A stretch of 64,000 nt of DNA, taken from Methylocystis silviterrae. GTDB taxonomy: Bacteria > Pseudomonadota > Alphaproteobacteria > Rhizobiales > Beijerinckiaceae. The stretch covers positions 1-64,000 of the forward strand of contig NZ_JABVWW010000005.1 of assembly GCF_013350005.1 (NCBI RefSeq), in the 5' to 3' direction. The notes beneath the pieces were generated by a model that was not told where the DNA came from, made no database searches, and saw only the letters and a program-made list of their open reading frames with translations. Positions within the stretch are counted from its first letter, which is position 1; the number at the start of each line of letters is the position of its first letter. The position numbers and the translations under genes are program-made. Positions 35,794 through 43,820 of the stretch are shown piece after piece.

Positions 35794-37995
35794 ATGAGCG
35801 AAGCGGACAATAAAGGCGCGCCCGAAAAGCCAACAGACGCCGCAGCAGCGGCGCCAAGCGAGCCGACCCCGGCCGAAAAAGGCGCGCGGCAGAGCGAAGA
35901 CCTCACAGTTCCAGAAAGCCTGAACGCGCCCGCAAAGGAATCGGGCGCACCGCCGACGGAAGTTCCGCCGCCCGACGCCTCGCCGGTGAAAGAGCCGCAC
36001 ACGGTCGCGTCTTCGCCGCAGCCGCCGAGCGCGGCGAAGGCTGAAGCGCCTCTGCCCGAGCCGCCGAAAGCTCCCGCACCGCCAGCGGGTGACATCGCGA
36101 AGCCCGCGCCGCCGCCGTCACCTACAGGCAAACCTGAAGCGCCCCCGCTCCAACCGCCCGGCCAGCCCTCGGCGAAAAAGCCCGACGCCGCCTCCCCCGA
36201 AGCCGGCATGTTCGGGCGGCGCGCCACGCAGCAAAGCGCTAAGCAGGTAGAGGCCGCGCCTCCGCCCAAAAAGCGTAAGCGCCGCGAAGGAACGCTTTCG
36301 GTGGCGAGCGGCTTCCTGAGTTTTGTGCTCGTCGCGCTTGTCGCCGGCGTCTTCGGCCTCATCGCCGCCATGCACAAGCTGAAAGAGCCCGGACCGCTCG
36401 CCGCCGACAAGGTCGTCTATATTCCGCCGCGCAGCGACTTGCTTGAGATCATCTCCCAACTCGAGCGCGAAGGCGTCATCGCCAATTCGACGCTCATGCA
36501 ACTCGGGATCGTTCTCGAAGGCAAACTCGGCAAGCTGAAGCCCGGCGAATATGGCTTCAAGAAAAACATCAGCCTGCGCGACGTGATCAATCACATCGCC
36601 TCCGGCCGCCAGATCATGCACAGCGTGACCATTCCGGAAGGTCTGACTTCGGAACAAATTGTGCAAAAGCTGAAAGAGGCCGAACTGCTGGCAGGCGATG
36701 TCGTCGACCTTCCGAAGGAAGGCGCTCTGCTGCCGGAGACCTATAAATACCCGCGCGGCTACCCTCGGGCGCGTCTCCTCACAAAGATGCAGGAGGATCA
36801 GCGCAAGACGCTCGATGCAATCTGGGCGAAGCGCTCGCCGGACCTGCCATTGCGCACGCCCTACGAACTGGTGACGCTGGCGTCGATCATCGAAAAGGAG
36901 ACCGGCAAGGACGAAGAGCGGCCGCACGTCGCCGCCGTATTCGTCAATCGGCTGCGCAAAGGCATGCGCCTTCAGTCTGATCCCACGATCATCTACGGCC
37001 TCGTCGGCGGAAAAGCGACGCTCGGCCGGCCGATCATGCGCGCCGAGATTGAGAAGTGGACGCCTTACAATACCTACGCGATCGACGGTCTTCCGCCGGG
37101 ACCGATCGCCAATCCTGGCCGCGCAGCACTTGAAGCCGCCGCGCATCCGGCGCCGACGCGCGATCTTTATTTTGTCGCCGACGGCACGGGCGGTCATGTC
37201 TTCTCCGAATCGCTCGACCAGCATTCGCGCAACGTCCAGAACTGGCGGCGACTGGAGAAGGAGAAGACCGATGGCGCGGTTGATCGCGCCACGCCCGGCG
37301 TTCCCGCGCCGGCCGCGCCCAAGCCCGACAAGCGCACGCAGGCGCCCGTCGGACGTCTCGTCACGCTTGCCGAGAGTCACGAAGACTTTCCGCCGAACCG
37401 GGCCATGGCGCCGGATGACGGCCCGACTCACCGGCTCGGCAAATTTGGTTACGCCGAAGCCGATTTTTTCCTCGGCGGCTATGGCGACCGCACGCAGGTC
37501 CAGGCGGCTGAATATGCCGCCTTAAGGCGGGCGCGGCCCTTCTTTACCGAGGACTCCGTGCAGCTGCGCGCCAAGGCGCTGTTCGACCCTATGCTTTTCG
37601 TCGGCCGCCCGCCGCCGCCCCGTGCGGAGGAGGAGCGGCTTAATCCGGATATGACGACGATTGCGCGCGAAAGTCCCGACGCTCAGCCTGACGATGGCGG
37701 CGAGATCGCCGCCTATCCCGTCTCGCCGGCGCAGCGCGCCGAACAGAGGGCCCGCGCAGCGCGTCTCGGGCTTGCGGCAGGCTCCGACGAGCTTCCCAGC
37801 GAAGCGCTCGGCGGACGACTCGTTCAGGACGCCGCGCCGCCGGCGGGCGCCACGGCTTTGGCCGCGGCAGGCGGACGGCCCTTTCGTCCGCGCGCCTTCG
37901 ACGCCTCAGAAGGCACGCCGCTCGACCCGCTGCGTGACAAGAGCTGGGATCTCACCTCAGCTAAGACGGTCCCTATGACGAGCGATTTGCGGTAA
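35794..37995 (+). CDS. mltG: Endolytic murein transglycosylase MltG with long disordered extensions
   Basis: A 733-residue protein from ATG 35794. About 170 N-terminal residues are cytoplasmic and rich in Pro, Ala, Lys and Glu. A membrane helix follows (about 173-195, GFLSFVLVALVAGVFGLIAA). The YceG/LysM-like and catalytic domain spans about 205-490, with catalytic Glu367 in LASIIEKETGKDEE and YNTYAIDGLPPGPIANPG. About 230 further residues are low-complexity and end in DPLRDKSWDLTSAKTVPM, a tail also met in rhizobial MltG. The enzyme cuts nascent glycan strands and sets their length. It is twice the length of E. coli MltG. Confidence 0.95.
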   Translation: MSEADNKGAPEKPTDAAAAAPSEPTPAEKGARQSEDLTVPESLNAPAKESGAPPTEVPPPDASPVKEPHTVASSPQPPSAAKAEAPLPEPPKAPAPPAGDIAKPAPPPSPTGKPEAPPLQPPGQPSAKKPDAASPEAGMFGRRATQQSAKQVEAAPPPKKRKRREGTLSVASGFLSFVLVALVAGVFGLIAAMHKLKEPGPLAADKVVYIPPRSDLLEIISQLEREGVIANSTLMQLGIVLEGKLGKLKPGEYGFKKNISLRDVINHIASGRQIMHSVTIPEGLTSEQIVQKLKEAELLAGDVVDLPKEGALLPETYKYPRGYPRARLLTKMQEDQRKTLDAIWAKRSPDLPLRTPYELVTLASIIEKETGKDEERPHVAAVFVNRLRKGMRLQSDPTIIYGLVGGKATLGRPIMRAEIEKWTPYNTYAIDGLPPGPIANPGRAALEAAAHPAPTRDLYFVADGTGGHVFSESLDQHSRNVQNWRRLEKEKTDGAVDRATPGVPAPAAPKPDKRTQAPVGRLVTLAESHEDFPPNRAMAPDDGPTHRLGKFGYAEADFFLGGYGDRTQVQAAEYAALRRARPFFTEDSVQLRAKALFDPMLFVGRPPPPRAEEERLNPDMTTIARESPDAQPDDGGEIAAYPVSPAQRAEQRARAARLGLAAGSDELPSEALGGRLVQDAAPPAGATALAAAGGRPFRPRAFDASEGTPLDPLRDKSWDLTSAKTVPMTSDLR

Positions 37996-38070
37996 GGCCG
38001 GCGCGGCGATAGTCAGGCGGGGCGCAGGTCGGCCTCACGCCGATTCGCCGTCTCGGAGTCGCCGCCGCAA

Positions 38071-38958
38071 ATGAGCATTCACAGCATGACGGGATTCGCC
38101 CGCGTTCAGGGCGCCGTCGCCGCCTTTCGCTATGCGTGGGAGATCAAGAGCGTCAACGCCAAGGGACTGGACCTGCGTCTGCGCGTCCCGCCCGATTTCG
38201 ACTTCGTGGAGATCAAGGCGCGGGAAAAAATCGCGAAGCGGCTCGCGCGCGGGGCGGTCTTCGCCAATCTTGTCGCAAAGCGCGAAGACGAAAGTCAGGT
38301 CGCCCGTCTCAACCGCGCCGCTCTGGACGCCCTTCTCGCCACGCTCTCCGAACGCTCGCCGCCCGCCAATGTCGGGCCCGCGACGCTCGATGGTCTGCTC
38401 GCGGTGCGCGGCGTGGTCGAGATCGTCGAGCCCGAACTGTCGGAAGCCGATCGCGCCGAACTCGACGCGCATATTCTCGGATCGCTGGACGAAGCGCTTG
38501 ACGCGCTGACCGCCTCCCGCGCAGCGGAGGGCGGCGCTCTGGCGGCGGTTCTTCATCAGCGGCTCGACCGGATATCGATCCTCGCCGCGCAGGCCGACGC
38601 GGCGCCGGCGCGACAGCCGGAAGCAATTCGCACGCGGCTGAAGCAGCAGCTTGCGCGCCTCTTGGAGAACGCCGACTCCCTCGATCCGGCGCGACTGCAT
38701 CAGGAGGCGGCGCTGCTTGCGGTTCGAGCCGACATTCGCGAGGAGCTCGACCGATTGAAGGCGCATGTCGAGAGCGCTTCCAAACTGCTCGTCGCGGGCG
38801 GCCCGATCGGCCGCCGTCTGGATTTTCTGGCGCAGGAGCTTGGCCGCGAGACCAACACGCTATGCGCCAAATCGAACGACGCTGGACTCTCGGCCATCGG
38901 GCTTGAACTGAAGATCGAGGTCGAGCAGCTGCGCGAGCAGGTTCAAAACATCGAGTGA
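38071..38958 (+). CDS. YicC-family endoribonuclease-like protein
   Basis: A 295-residue protein. It opens SIHSMTGFARVQG, the YicC signature, followed by WEIKSVNAKGLDLRLRVPPD and the C-terminal DUF1732 part (GGPIGRRLDFLAQELGRETN and TLCAKSNDAGL). YicC of E. coli is an RNase affecting small RNA turnover, and the role here is inferred from family. It lies between mltG and gmk in a conserved order and is probably cotranscribed with gmk. Confidence 0.95.
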   Translation: MSIHSMTGFARVQGAVAAFRYAWEIKSVNAKGLDLRLRVPPDFDFVEIKAREKIAKRLARGAVFANLVAKREDESQVARLNRAALDALLATLSERSPPANVGPATLDGLLAVRGVVEIVEPELSEADRAELDAHILGSLDEALDALTASRAAEGGALAAVLHQRLDRISILAAQADAAPARQPEAIRTRLKQQLARLLENADSLDPARLHQEAALLAVRADIREELDRLKAHVESASKLLVAGGPIGRRLDFLAQELGRETNTLCAKSNDAGLSAIGLELKIEVEQLREQVQNIE

Positions 38959-39030
38959 AGAGCGAGTGGACAGCGAGGCCGCTACTCGCTAACTCGCTAC
39001 TCAATATTGGCTACTCGCTCTCGAAAAGTC

Positions 39031-39672
39031 ATGCTTCCGACTCCATCCAGCCGCCGCGGCATTGTCCTCATCCTTTCCTCGCCCTCCGGCGCGGGCAAGA
39101 CGACGCTGACGCGGATGCTGCTGCAGGACCGCGATCTCGACTTGACGCTGTCGATCTCGGTAACGACGCGCACAAGGCGTTCGAGCGAAGTCGACGGCAT
39201 CCATTACAGCTTCATCTCGGAACGCCGCTTCGTCGCGATGCGCGACGCCGGCGAACTCCTGGAATGGGCCGAGGTACACGGCAATTTCTACGGCACGCCG
39301 CGCGCGCCGGTCGAAGACATCCTGGCGCAGGGCCGCGACTGTCTCTTCGACATTGACTATCAGGGCACGCGCCAGGTGCGGGAGAAGATGGGCGCTGACG
39401 CCGTCACCGTCTTCATCCTGCCGCCGTCGATGGACGAGCTGCGCGCCCGACTTGAGCGGCGCGCCGAAGATACGCGCGACGCGATGGCGCGACGGCTGGA
39501 GAATGCGCGCAAGGAAATCGCGCGCTGGAAAGATTACGACTATGTGATCGTCAACGACGATCTGCAGCGCGCCTTCGACGATCTGATCGCGATCCTGCGC
39601 GCCGAACGACAGCGACGGCCAAGGCGCGACAAGGAAATCGAACAATTCGTCGCCAAGCTGTTGAGCGAATAG
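39031..39672 (+). CDS. gmk: Guanylate kinase
   Basis: A 213-residue kinase converting GMP to GDP with ATP. Start at ATG 39031 (MLPTPSSRRGIVLILSSPSG); a TTG eight codons earlier is less likely. P-loop SSPSGAGKTTLTRML, the GMP-binding SVTTRTRRSSEVDGIHYSFI and FYGTPRAPVED, and the lid RRAEDTRDAMARRLENARKE are all present. The ribosome site is weak, and the preceding 60 bases contain short CTACTCGCT repeats. Confidence 0.96.
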   Translation: MLPTPSSRRGIVLILSSPSGAGKTTLTRMLLQDRDLDLTLSISVTTRTRRSSEVDGIHYSFISERRFVAMRDAGELLEWAEVHGNFYGTPRAPVEDILAQGRDCLFDIDYQGTRQVREKMGADAVTVFILPPSMDELRARLERRAEDTRDAMARRLENARKEIARWKDYDYVIVNDDLQRAFDDLIAILRAERQRRPRRDKEIEQFVAKLLSE

Positions 39673-39703
39673 CTCTTCGCGCGCGGCGCGCTAATTCCTC
39701 GAA

Positions 39704-40063
39704 ATGGCCGCTGTCGCTCTCAAGCGCGTGTACGAACCCGCCGAGCCGGAAGACGGAACCCGCGTGCTCGTCGACCGGCTTTGGCCGCGCGGCCTGCGCA
39801 AGGACAAGGCGGATCTTGATCTCTGGGCGAAGGACGTCGCGCCAAGCGATACGCTGCGACGCTGGTTCGCGCATAAGCCAGAGCGCTGGGAAGAATTTGA
39901 AAAGCGCTATCGCGCCCAGCTTGCCGCGCCCGAGGCGCAGCCGCAGGTCGAGGCGCTTCGCGCCATGACGCGCAAAGGCCGCGTTACATTGCTCTATGCG
40001 GCGCGCGATGAGTCGATGAACAACGCCGTCGTGCTGCGAGACTATTTGCGCAAGCGTCACTGA
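39704..40063 (+). CDS. DUF488 family protein
   Basis: A 119-residue protein of the DUF488/YeaO type. The N-terminal half has [20 protein letters not shown] followed by WPRGLRK. The middle has [20 protein letters not shown] with KRYRAQL. The end is [20 protein letters not shown]. These conserved Arg and Trp residues define the family, whose biochemical role is unknown. It is convergent with ksgA, and the ends overlap by seven bases. Confidence 0.9.
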   Translation: MAAVALKRVYEPAEPEDGTRVLVDRLWPRGLRKDKADLDLWAKDVAPSDTLRRWFAHKPERWEEFEKRYRAQLAAPEAQPQVEALRAMTRKGRVTLLYAARDESMNNAVVLRDYLRKRH

Positions 40064-41016
40064 GCCGAAAGCGCATTGGCCAGAGCGACGAAACCGGCGA
40101 CGTCGATTTCTTCCGCGCGTTTGGTTCCGTCTATTCCGGCCGCCGCGAGCAGCGCCGCCGCATCGACGCCAAGCGACTTCAAACTTTGCCGCAACATCTT
40201 GCGGCGCTGTCCGAAGGCGGCTTGCGTGACGCGCGACAATGCGTGTGGATCGCAGTGAAGCGGCCTGGGATTTGGCGTCAGCTCAATGACGGAAGAGGTC
40301 ACTTTGGGCGGTGGCGTGAAGGCGGCGGGCGACACATCGAAAAGAATGCGCGCCTTCGCGCGCCAGCCGCACAGCACAGCGAGCCGACCATAATCGGCGC
40401 GCTCTTTCGGCGTCGCGACGATGCGCAGCGCGACCTCTTTTTGAAACATCAGCACATAGCGATCGAAGACCGAGGGCCAGGGTTCCGCTGCGATCCATTT
40501 CGTCAGCAACGCCGTCGCGACGTTGTAGGGAAGATTCGCGCAGATTCGGGCGGAAACTCGGTTGTCATTCCCGGCAGGCCGAAGGCCTGATCGGGAATCC
40601 TGAGCAACGGCGTTCTTATCGGAATCTGCCCTGGATTCCCGATCGCTCGTTTCACGAGCGTCGGGAAGGACAGGCGCGTGGGTCCGCACGAGCTCTGCAA
40701 TGTCTATCTCCAGCGCATCGCCTTCGACGATCGTCAGCCGGCCTGGATAATAAGCTGCGATCTCTTCAAGCGCTGGCAAACACCGAGGATCGCATTCGAC
40801 GGCGATGACTCGCGCGCCTTGCTCGAGCAACGCACGCGTCAGCCCGCCGGGACCGGGACCGATCTCGACGATGATCGTGTCATCGAAGGGCCCGGCGGCG
40901 CGGGCGATGCGCGCGGTGAGATTGAGGTCGAACAGAAAATTCTGTCCGAGCGACTTTTTTGCGTCGAGTCCGTAACGGGCGACGACCTCTCGCAGCGGCG
41001 GCAGCGCGTCGACCAC
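40057..41016 (-). CDS. ksgA: 16S rRNA dimethyladenosine transferase with in-frame palindromic insertion
   Basis: A 319-residue enzyme that dimethylates A1518 and A1519 of 16S rRNA. The start is GTG at 41016, directly after the pdxA stop. Motifs: [23 protein letters not shown]-binding [32 protein letters not shown], and the catalytic [14 protein letters not shown]. Between the [11 protein letters not shown] strand and NLPYN there is an extra segment of about 36 residues ([20 protein letters not shown] continuing to RPAGND) encoded by a palindromic repeat. It lies in a surface loop before the catalytic motif. The gene remains open, so the protein is probably functional with an exposed insert. 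Confidence 0.94.
   Translation of the reverse strand: MVDALPPLREVVARYGLDAKKSLGQNFLFDLNLTARIARAAGPFDDTIIVEIGPGPGGLTRALLEQGARVIAVECDPRCLPALEEIAAYYPGRLTIVEGDALEIDIAELVRTHAPVLPDARETSDRESRADSDKNAVAQDSRSGLRPAGNDNRVSARICANLPYNVATALLTKWIAAEPWPSVFDRYVLMFQKEVALRIVATPKERADYGRLAVLCGWRAKARILFDVSPAAFTPPPKVTSSVIELTPNPRPLHCDPHALSRVTQAAFGQRRKMLRQSLKSLGVDAAALLAAAGIDGTKRAEEIDVAGFVALANALSAQ
40564..40672. repeat. Palindromic repeat element (family B) inside ksgA
   Basis: About 109 bases beginning GTCATTCCCGGCAGG and ending near TCGGGAAGGACAG, with imperfect inverted ends. It has internal arms GGCAGGCCGAAGGCCTGATC, GGGAATCC / GGATTCCC and CGCTCG-TTTCA-CGAGCG. It is structurally similar to but different in sequence from the intergenic elements at 17268 and 27491. 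It preserves the ksgA reading frame. Confidence 0.75.
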
Positions 41017-42018
41017 TTAACTGATGCGTCCTGCAAGTTTGATCGCCTCGATCAGGCTTGTCGGATCGGCGATTCCTTTGCCGGCGATGTCGAAGGCCGT
41101 ACCATGATCGGGCGACGTGCGCACGAAGGGAAGGCCGAGCGTGACATTGACGCCGCGCTCAAAGGCGAGCGTTTTGATCGGGATCAACGCCTGATCATGC
41201 GTCGGACACAGCGCCACGTCATATTTCGCGCGAGCGGATTCGTGGAACATCGTATCGGCGGGAAAAGGTCCAGACGCATTGACGCCGCGCGCGCGCAATT
41301 CGGCGATCGCCGGCGCAATGGCGTCAATCTCCTCGCGGCCGAGCGCGCCCTCTTCGCCCGCATGAGGGTTTAGGCCGGCGAAAACCAGGCGCGGCTTACT
41401 GATGTGAAAACGCGCGCGCAGATCATGCGCCACAATCTCTCCCGTCTCGACGATGAGTTCGCGCGTCAGCTTTTTCGAGACGTCGGCGAGCGGAATGTGA
41501 ATCGTGATCGGAACGACGGCGAGCTCGTCCGACCACAGCATCATCACCGCGCGGTAATCGCCGCCATAATGGCGATGCGCGAGCTGCGCCAAAAACTCGG
41601 TGTGCCCGGGATGTTTGAATCCGGCGTCATAGAGAACCGATTTCGCGATCGGATTGGTGACGACGGCGCGCGCTTCGCCCTTGGCGACGCATTCCACCGC
41701 CTGCTCGATGGAGCCAATTGTTGATTGAGCGTCATGACAATCGGGACGGCCTGGCGCGCCGGCGACAACATGACGCCCCGTATCGACGACAGGCAGCGCA
41801 CGCGAGAAGACATCGCGGGCCTGCGCCGCCGTTGTGCTTTCAATCTGGATTTCGAGCGCGAGAGTGGCCGCGACTCGGGCGATGAAAGCTGGATGGCTGA
41901 GCAAAAAAAACGGTGGCAGATTGCGCGATTCGCGCATGACATAGGCCATGAGCGCGAGCTCCGGCCCGATGCCTGAAGGGTCGCCTTGAGTGAGGGCGAT
42001 GGGTGCTGTGGCGTTCAT
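41017..42018 (-). CDS. pdxA: 4-hydroxythreonine-4-phosphate dehydrogenase
   Basis: A 333-residue enzyme of the DXP-dependent pyridoxal phosphate route. It has TQGDPSGIGPELAL at the N-terminus, TNPIAKSVLYDAGFKHPGHT with a metal-binding His, GLNPHAGEEGALGREE, and ALCPTHDQALIPIKTL, followed by LPFVRTSPDHGTAFDIAGKG. Metal ligands are the three His in these motifs. Its TAA abuts the GTG of ksgA, so the two are one operon, as in many proteobacteria. Confidence 0.97.
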   Translation of the reverse strand: MNATAPIALTQGDPSGIGPELALMAYVMRESRNLPPFFLLSHPAFIARVAATLALEIQIESTTAAQARDVFSRALPVVDTGRHVVAGAPGRPDCHDAQSTIGSIEQAVECVAKGEARAVVTNPIAKSVLYDAGFKHPGHTEFLAQLAHRHYGGDYRAVMMLWSDELAVVPITIHIPLADVSKKLTRELIVETGEIVAHDLRARFHISKPRLVFAGLNPHAGEEGALGREEIDAIAPAIAELRARGVNASGPFPADTMFHESARAKYDVALCPTHDQALIPIKTLAFERGVNVTLGLPFVRTSPDHGTAFDIAGKGIADPTSLIEAIKLAGRIS

Positions 42019-42162
42019 CTCGCCGCGAAACGCAGCGAAGCGCGAAGGTCAAATTGGCCCCAAGAAGACATTGCGCGAAATTGGCGCAATGCAGTCAGGA
42101 AATCAAATCCGTTCCAGCGCAAATCGCGTCCTGGCGGCGTCAGGACGCGCTTATCCGACTGC

Positions 42163-42399
42163 TCAGTCGTACATCATGCCATGTACGCCATAGTAACGCT
42201 GATCCGGCCAAGCATAGGTCTTGCCACGCGGAGTGGCGGCGGACCACTGCGCAGGGCTTTGATCCGCGATCGCTGGGTCGCTGGGATGGGCAGAGCGACG
42301 AGCGCGAGCGGAGCCATAATTGTCTTGGGCGACGGCGGACGCGATTGATGCGGGCGCAATGAAAGCCGCCAGCGCGACAAGCGTAAGCATGCGCTTCAT
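42163..42399 (-). CDS. Small secreted protein 1 (78 aa, C-terminal GMMYD)
   Basis: A 78-residue protein with a good ribosome site (AAGGAG) and a clear Sec signal peptide (MKRMLTLVALAAFIAPASIA, cleavage near AVAQ). The mature part of about 52 residues is polar with Arg, Ser, Pro and Tyr/Trp, and ends RYYGVHGMMYD. No known family is recognised. Two further genes at 43004 and 43280 have the same size, signal and a related ending (GMMFD, GMALD), so these look like a family. Confidence 0.7.
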   Translation of the reverse strand: MKRMLTLVALAAFIAPASIASAVAQDNYGSARARRSAHPSDPAIADQSPAQWSAATPRGKTYAWPDQRYYGVHGMMYD

Positions 42400-42543
42400 G
42401 AGGAACGCTCCTTCAGTCGAAGCTCCCTCCGTGTGAGGCGCCGGAAAGCCGGACGCTCGGATGCTCGACCCTTACTGTAATATCACTGTCATAAAACCGT
42501 GGTAGGGGCGCCGCCCGAAATTGTCATAGGTCCACGCACGCGC

Positions 42544-42581
42544 AAAAAATCCGGCGCGCGCCTGCCAACAGCGCGCCGGAT
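42544..42581 (-). terminator. Rho-independent terminator after grxD
   Basis: The 11-bp stem ATCCGGCGCGC / GCGCGCCGGAT has an 11-base loop. On the minus strand it is followed by TTTTTT (42544-42549). It lies 40 bases after the grxD stop. Confidence 0.85.
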
Positions 42582-42621
42582 ATTCTGAAGAATATTCGAC
42601 CGAGATGAGTTGCGACGCGCG

Positions 42622-42969
42622 CTAGGCCTTGCTGGCCTGAGCGCGCGGCACGCCTTCCTTGTCGAGCAGCGCGACGAGCTCGCCGCTCTGGAACATTTCC
42701 TTGGCGATGTCGCAGCCGCCGATGAATTCGTTCTTCACGTAAAGCTGCGGAATCGTCGGCCAGTTGGAATAGGCCTTGATGCCGTCGCGTATCGCTCCAT
42801 CGGCGAGCACGTTGATCGCCTTGTAAGGCACGCCGAGGTGGTTGAGGATCTGAACCACCTGCATGGAGAAGCCGCATTGCGGCGCCTGCGGCGTACCCTT
42901 CATGAAGAGCACGACGTCGGAGGATTCGATCTCGTTCTTGATGCGCGTGTTTGTATCTGCAGTGCTCAC
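42622..42969 (-). CDS. grxD: Monothiol glutaredoxin (Grx4 type)
   Basis: A 115-residue monothiol glutaredoxin that binds a [2Fe-2S] cluster with glutathione and hands it on, often together with BolA. It contains VVLFMKGTPQAPQCGFSMQV (CGFS active site), NVLADGAIRDGIKAYSNWPT and IPQLYVKNEFIGGCDI. bolA is encoded 600 bases upstream on the same strand, as usual for this partner pair, though two small secreted proteins separate them here. Confidence 0.96.
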   Translation of the reverse strand: MSTADTNTRIKNEIESSDVVLFMKGTPQAPQCGFSMQVVQILNHLGVPYKAINVLADGAIRDGIKAYSNWPTIPQLYVKNEFIGGCDIAKEMFQSGELVALLDKEGVPRAQASKA

Positions 42970-43003
42970 TTTGTCTCCTCGCAGCGCCTGATCGGCGCGG
43001 CCG

Positions 43004-43237
43004 TCAGTCGAACATCATCCCCTGACAGGCGCGCCTTGCGTCGACATCATCGCCGTATTTGTGTAGCTGCCGCAAATAATTGCAGCCCAGAAAATAGGCG
43101 TTGGCCCATTGCTGATACTGCACCCACGCCGGCGCGGCCGGCGCGCAGCAAGGCCCGCGCCAACGCTGTGCAAAAGCGTTGCCACTAGAGAGCGCGCAAA
43201 TAAGGGCGAGAAGCGCGACCGTCAATGTCTTCCTCAT
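43004..43237 (-). CDS. Small secreted protein 2 (77 aa, C-terminal GMMFD)
   Basis: A 77-residue protein with signal peptide MRKTLTVALLALICALSSGN and likely cleavage after AFA. The mature part of about 54 residues has four cysteines (CC in RGPCCAP, one in FLGCNY, one in RRACQG), several Trp and Tyr, and ends ACQGMMFD. The ribosome site GGAGATAGG is good. Unrecognised family, with the same architecture as its two neighbours. The cysteines could form disulfides in the periplasm. Confidence 0.7.
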   Translation of the reverse strand: MRKTLTVALLALICALSSGNAFAQRWRGPCCAPAAPAWVQYQQWANAYFLGCNYLRQLHKYGDDVDARRACQGMMFD

Positions 43238-43279
43238 GACCTATCTCCGACTCTTGAGCGCGCCTTCGCCCGAAGCGGA

Positions 43280-43510
43280 TCAGTCCAGCGCCATTCCGTG
43301 ATGCCGGCGCCGATCATGGTGATAGTAGTAGTGAGTGCTGTCTCCATAGTGGCCGAGATGGGCGCAGGAGCGATGATTCCATCCGCTGCGCTCACAGGCG
43401 GCGTGGTTCGGATGGCGGTCCGGCGACACATGACGCTTGTGATCCGCAAGCGCGGATTGACTCAAGGCGGACAGTCCCAGAACTGCCGCCAACAGCACGC
43501 GTTTGATCAT
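43280..43510 (-). CDS. Small secreted protein 3 (76 aa, His-rich, C-terminal GMALD)
   Basis: A 76-residue protein with signal peptide MIKRVLLAAVLGLSALSQSA (cleavage near ALA). The mature part of about 53 residues is very rich in His (about 14), with Tyr, Arg and two Cys, and ends RRRHHGMALD. The strong ribosome site is GGGGAG. The His content suggests metal binding, which is inference. Together with the genes at 42163 and 43004 it forms a set of small exported proteins sharing size and C-terminal motif. Confidence 0.7.
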   Translation of the reverse strand: MIKRVLLAAVLGLSALSQSALADHKRHVSPDRHPNHAACERSGWNHRSCAHLGHYGDSTHYYYHHDRRRHHGMALD

Positions 43511-43579
43511 TTGAAAGCTCCCCAGCTGAGCGAAGGCTACGTGTTACACATATGTCACACGCAGTCCGCTTCAACGGGG

Positions 43580-43819
43580 CTAAACGCTTTCCGGCGCCCG
43601 CGTCGTCAGTTGCAGCGCATGCAATTCGCCGCCGAGCCGGTCGCCGAACGCGGCGTTGACCAGTTGGTGCTGCTTGACGCGGGTGAGGCCGCGGAAGCTT
43701 TCGGACACGACCGTCGCCGCCCAATGATCGTCGTCGTTGACGAGCGCGGTCAGCTCCACCTGCGCGTCGGGTATGGCGGCCTTGATCAGACGCTCGATTT
43801 CAGCGGAGGGCATGGGCAT
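43580..43819 (-). CDS. bolA: BolA family protein
   Basis: A 79-residue BolA from ATG 43819; a second ATG two codons later is also possible. Typical elements are IERLIKAAIPDAQVELTALV, the DDHWAATVVSESFRGL segment and the helix RVKQHQLVNAAFGDRLGGEL carrying the conserved His. BolA proteins bind iron-sulfur clusters with CGFS glutaredoxins, and grxD lies just downstream. The purL stop is one base upstream, so it is in the purL operon. Confidence 0.93.
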   Translation of the reverse strand: MPMPSAEIERLIKAAIPDAQVELTALVNDDDHWAATVVSESFRGLTRVKQHQLVNAAFGDRLGGELHALQLTTRAPESV

Positions 43820-43820
43820 T

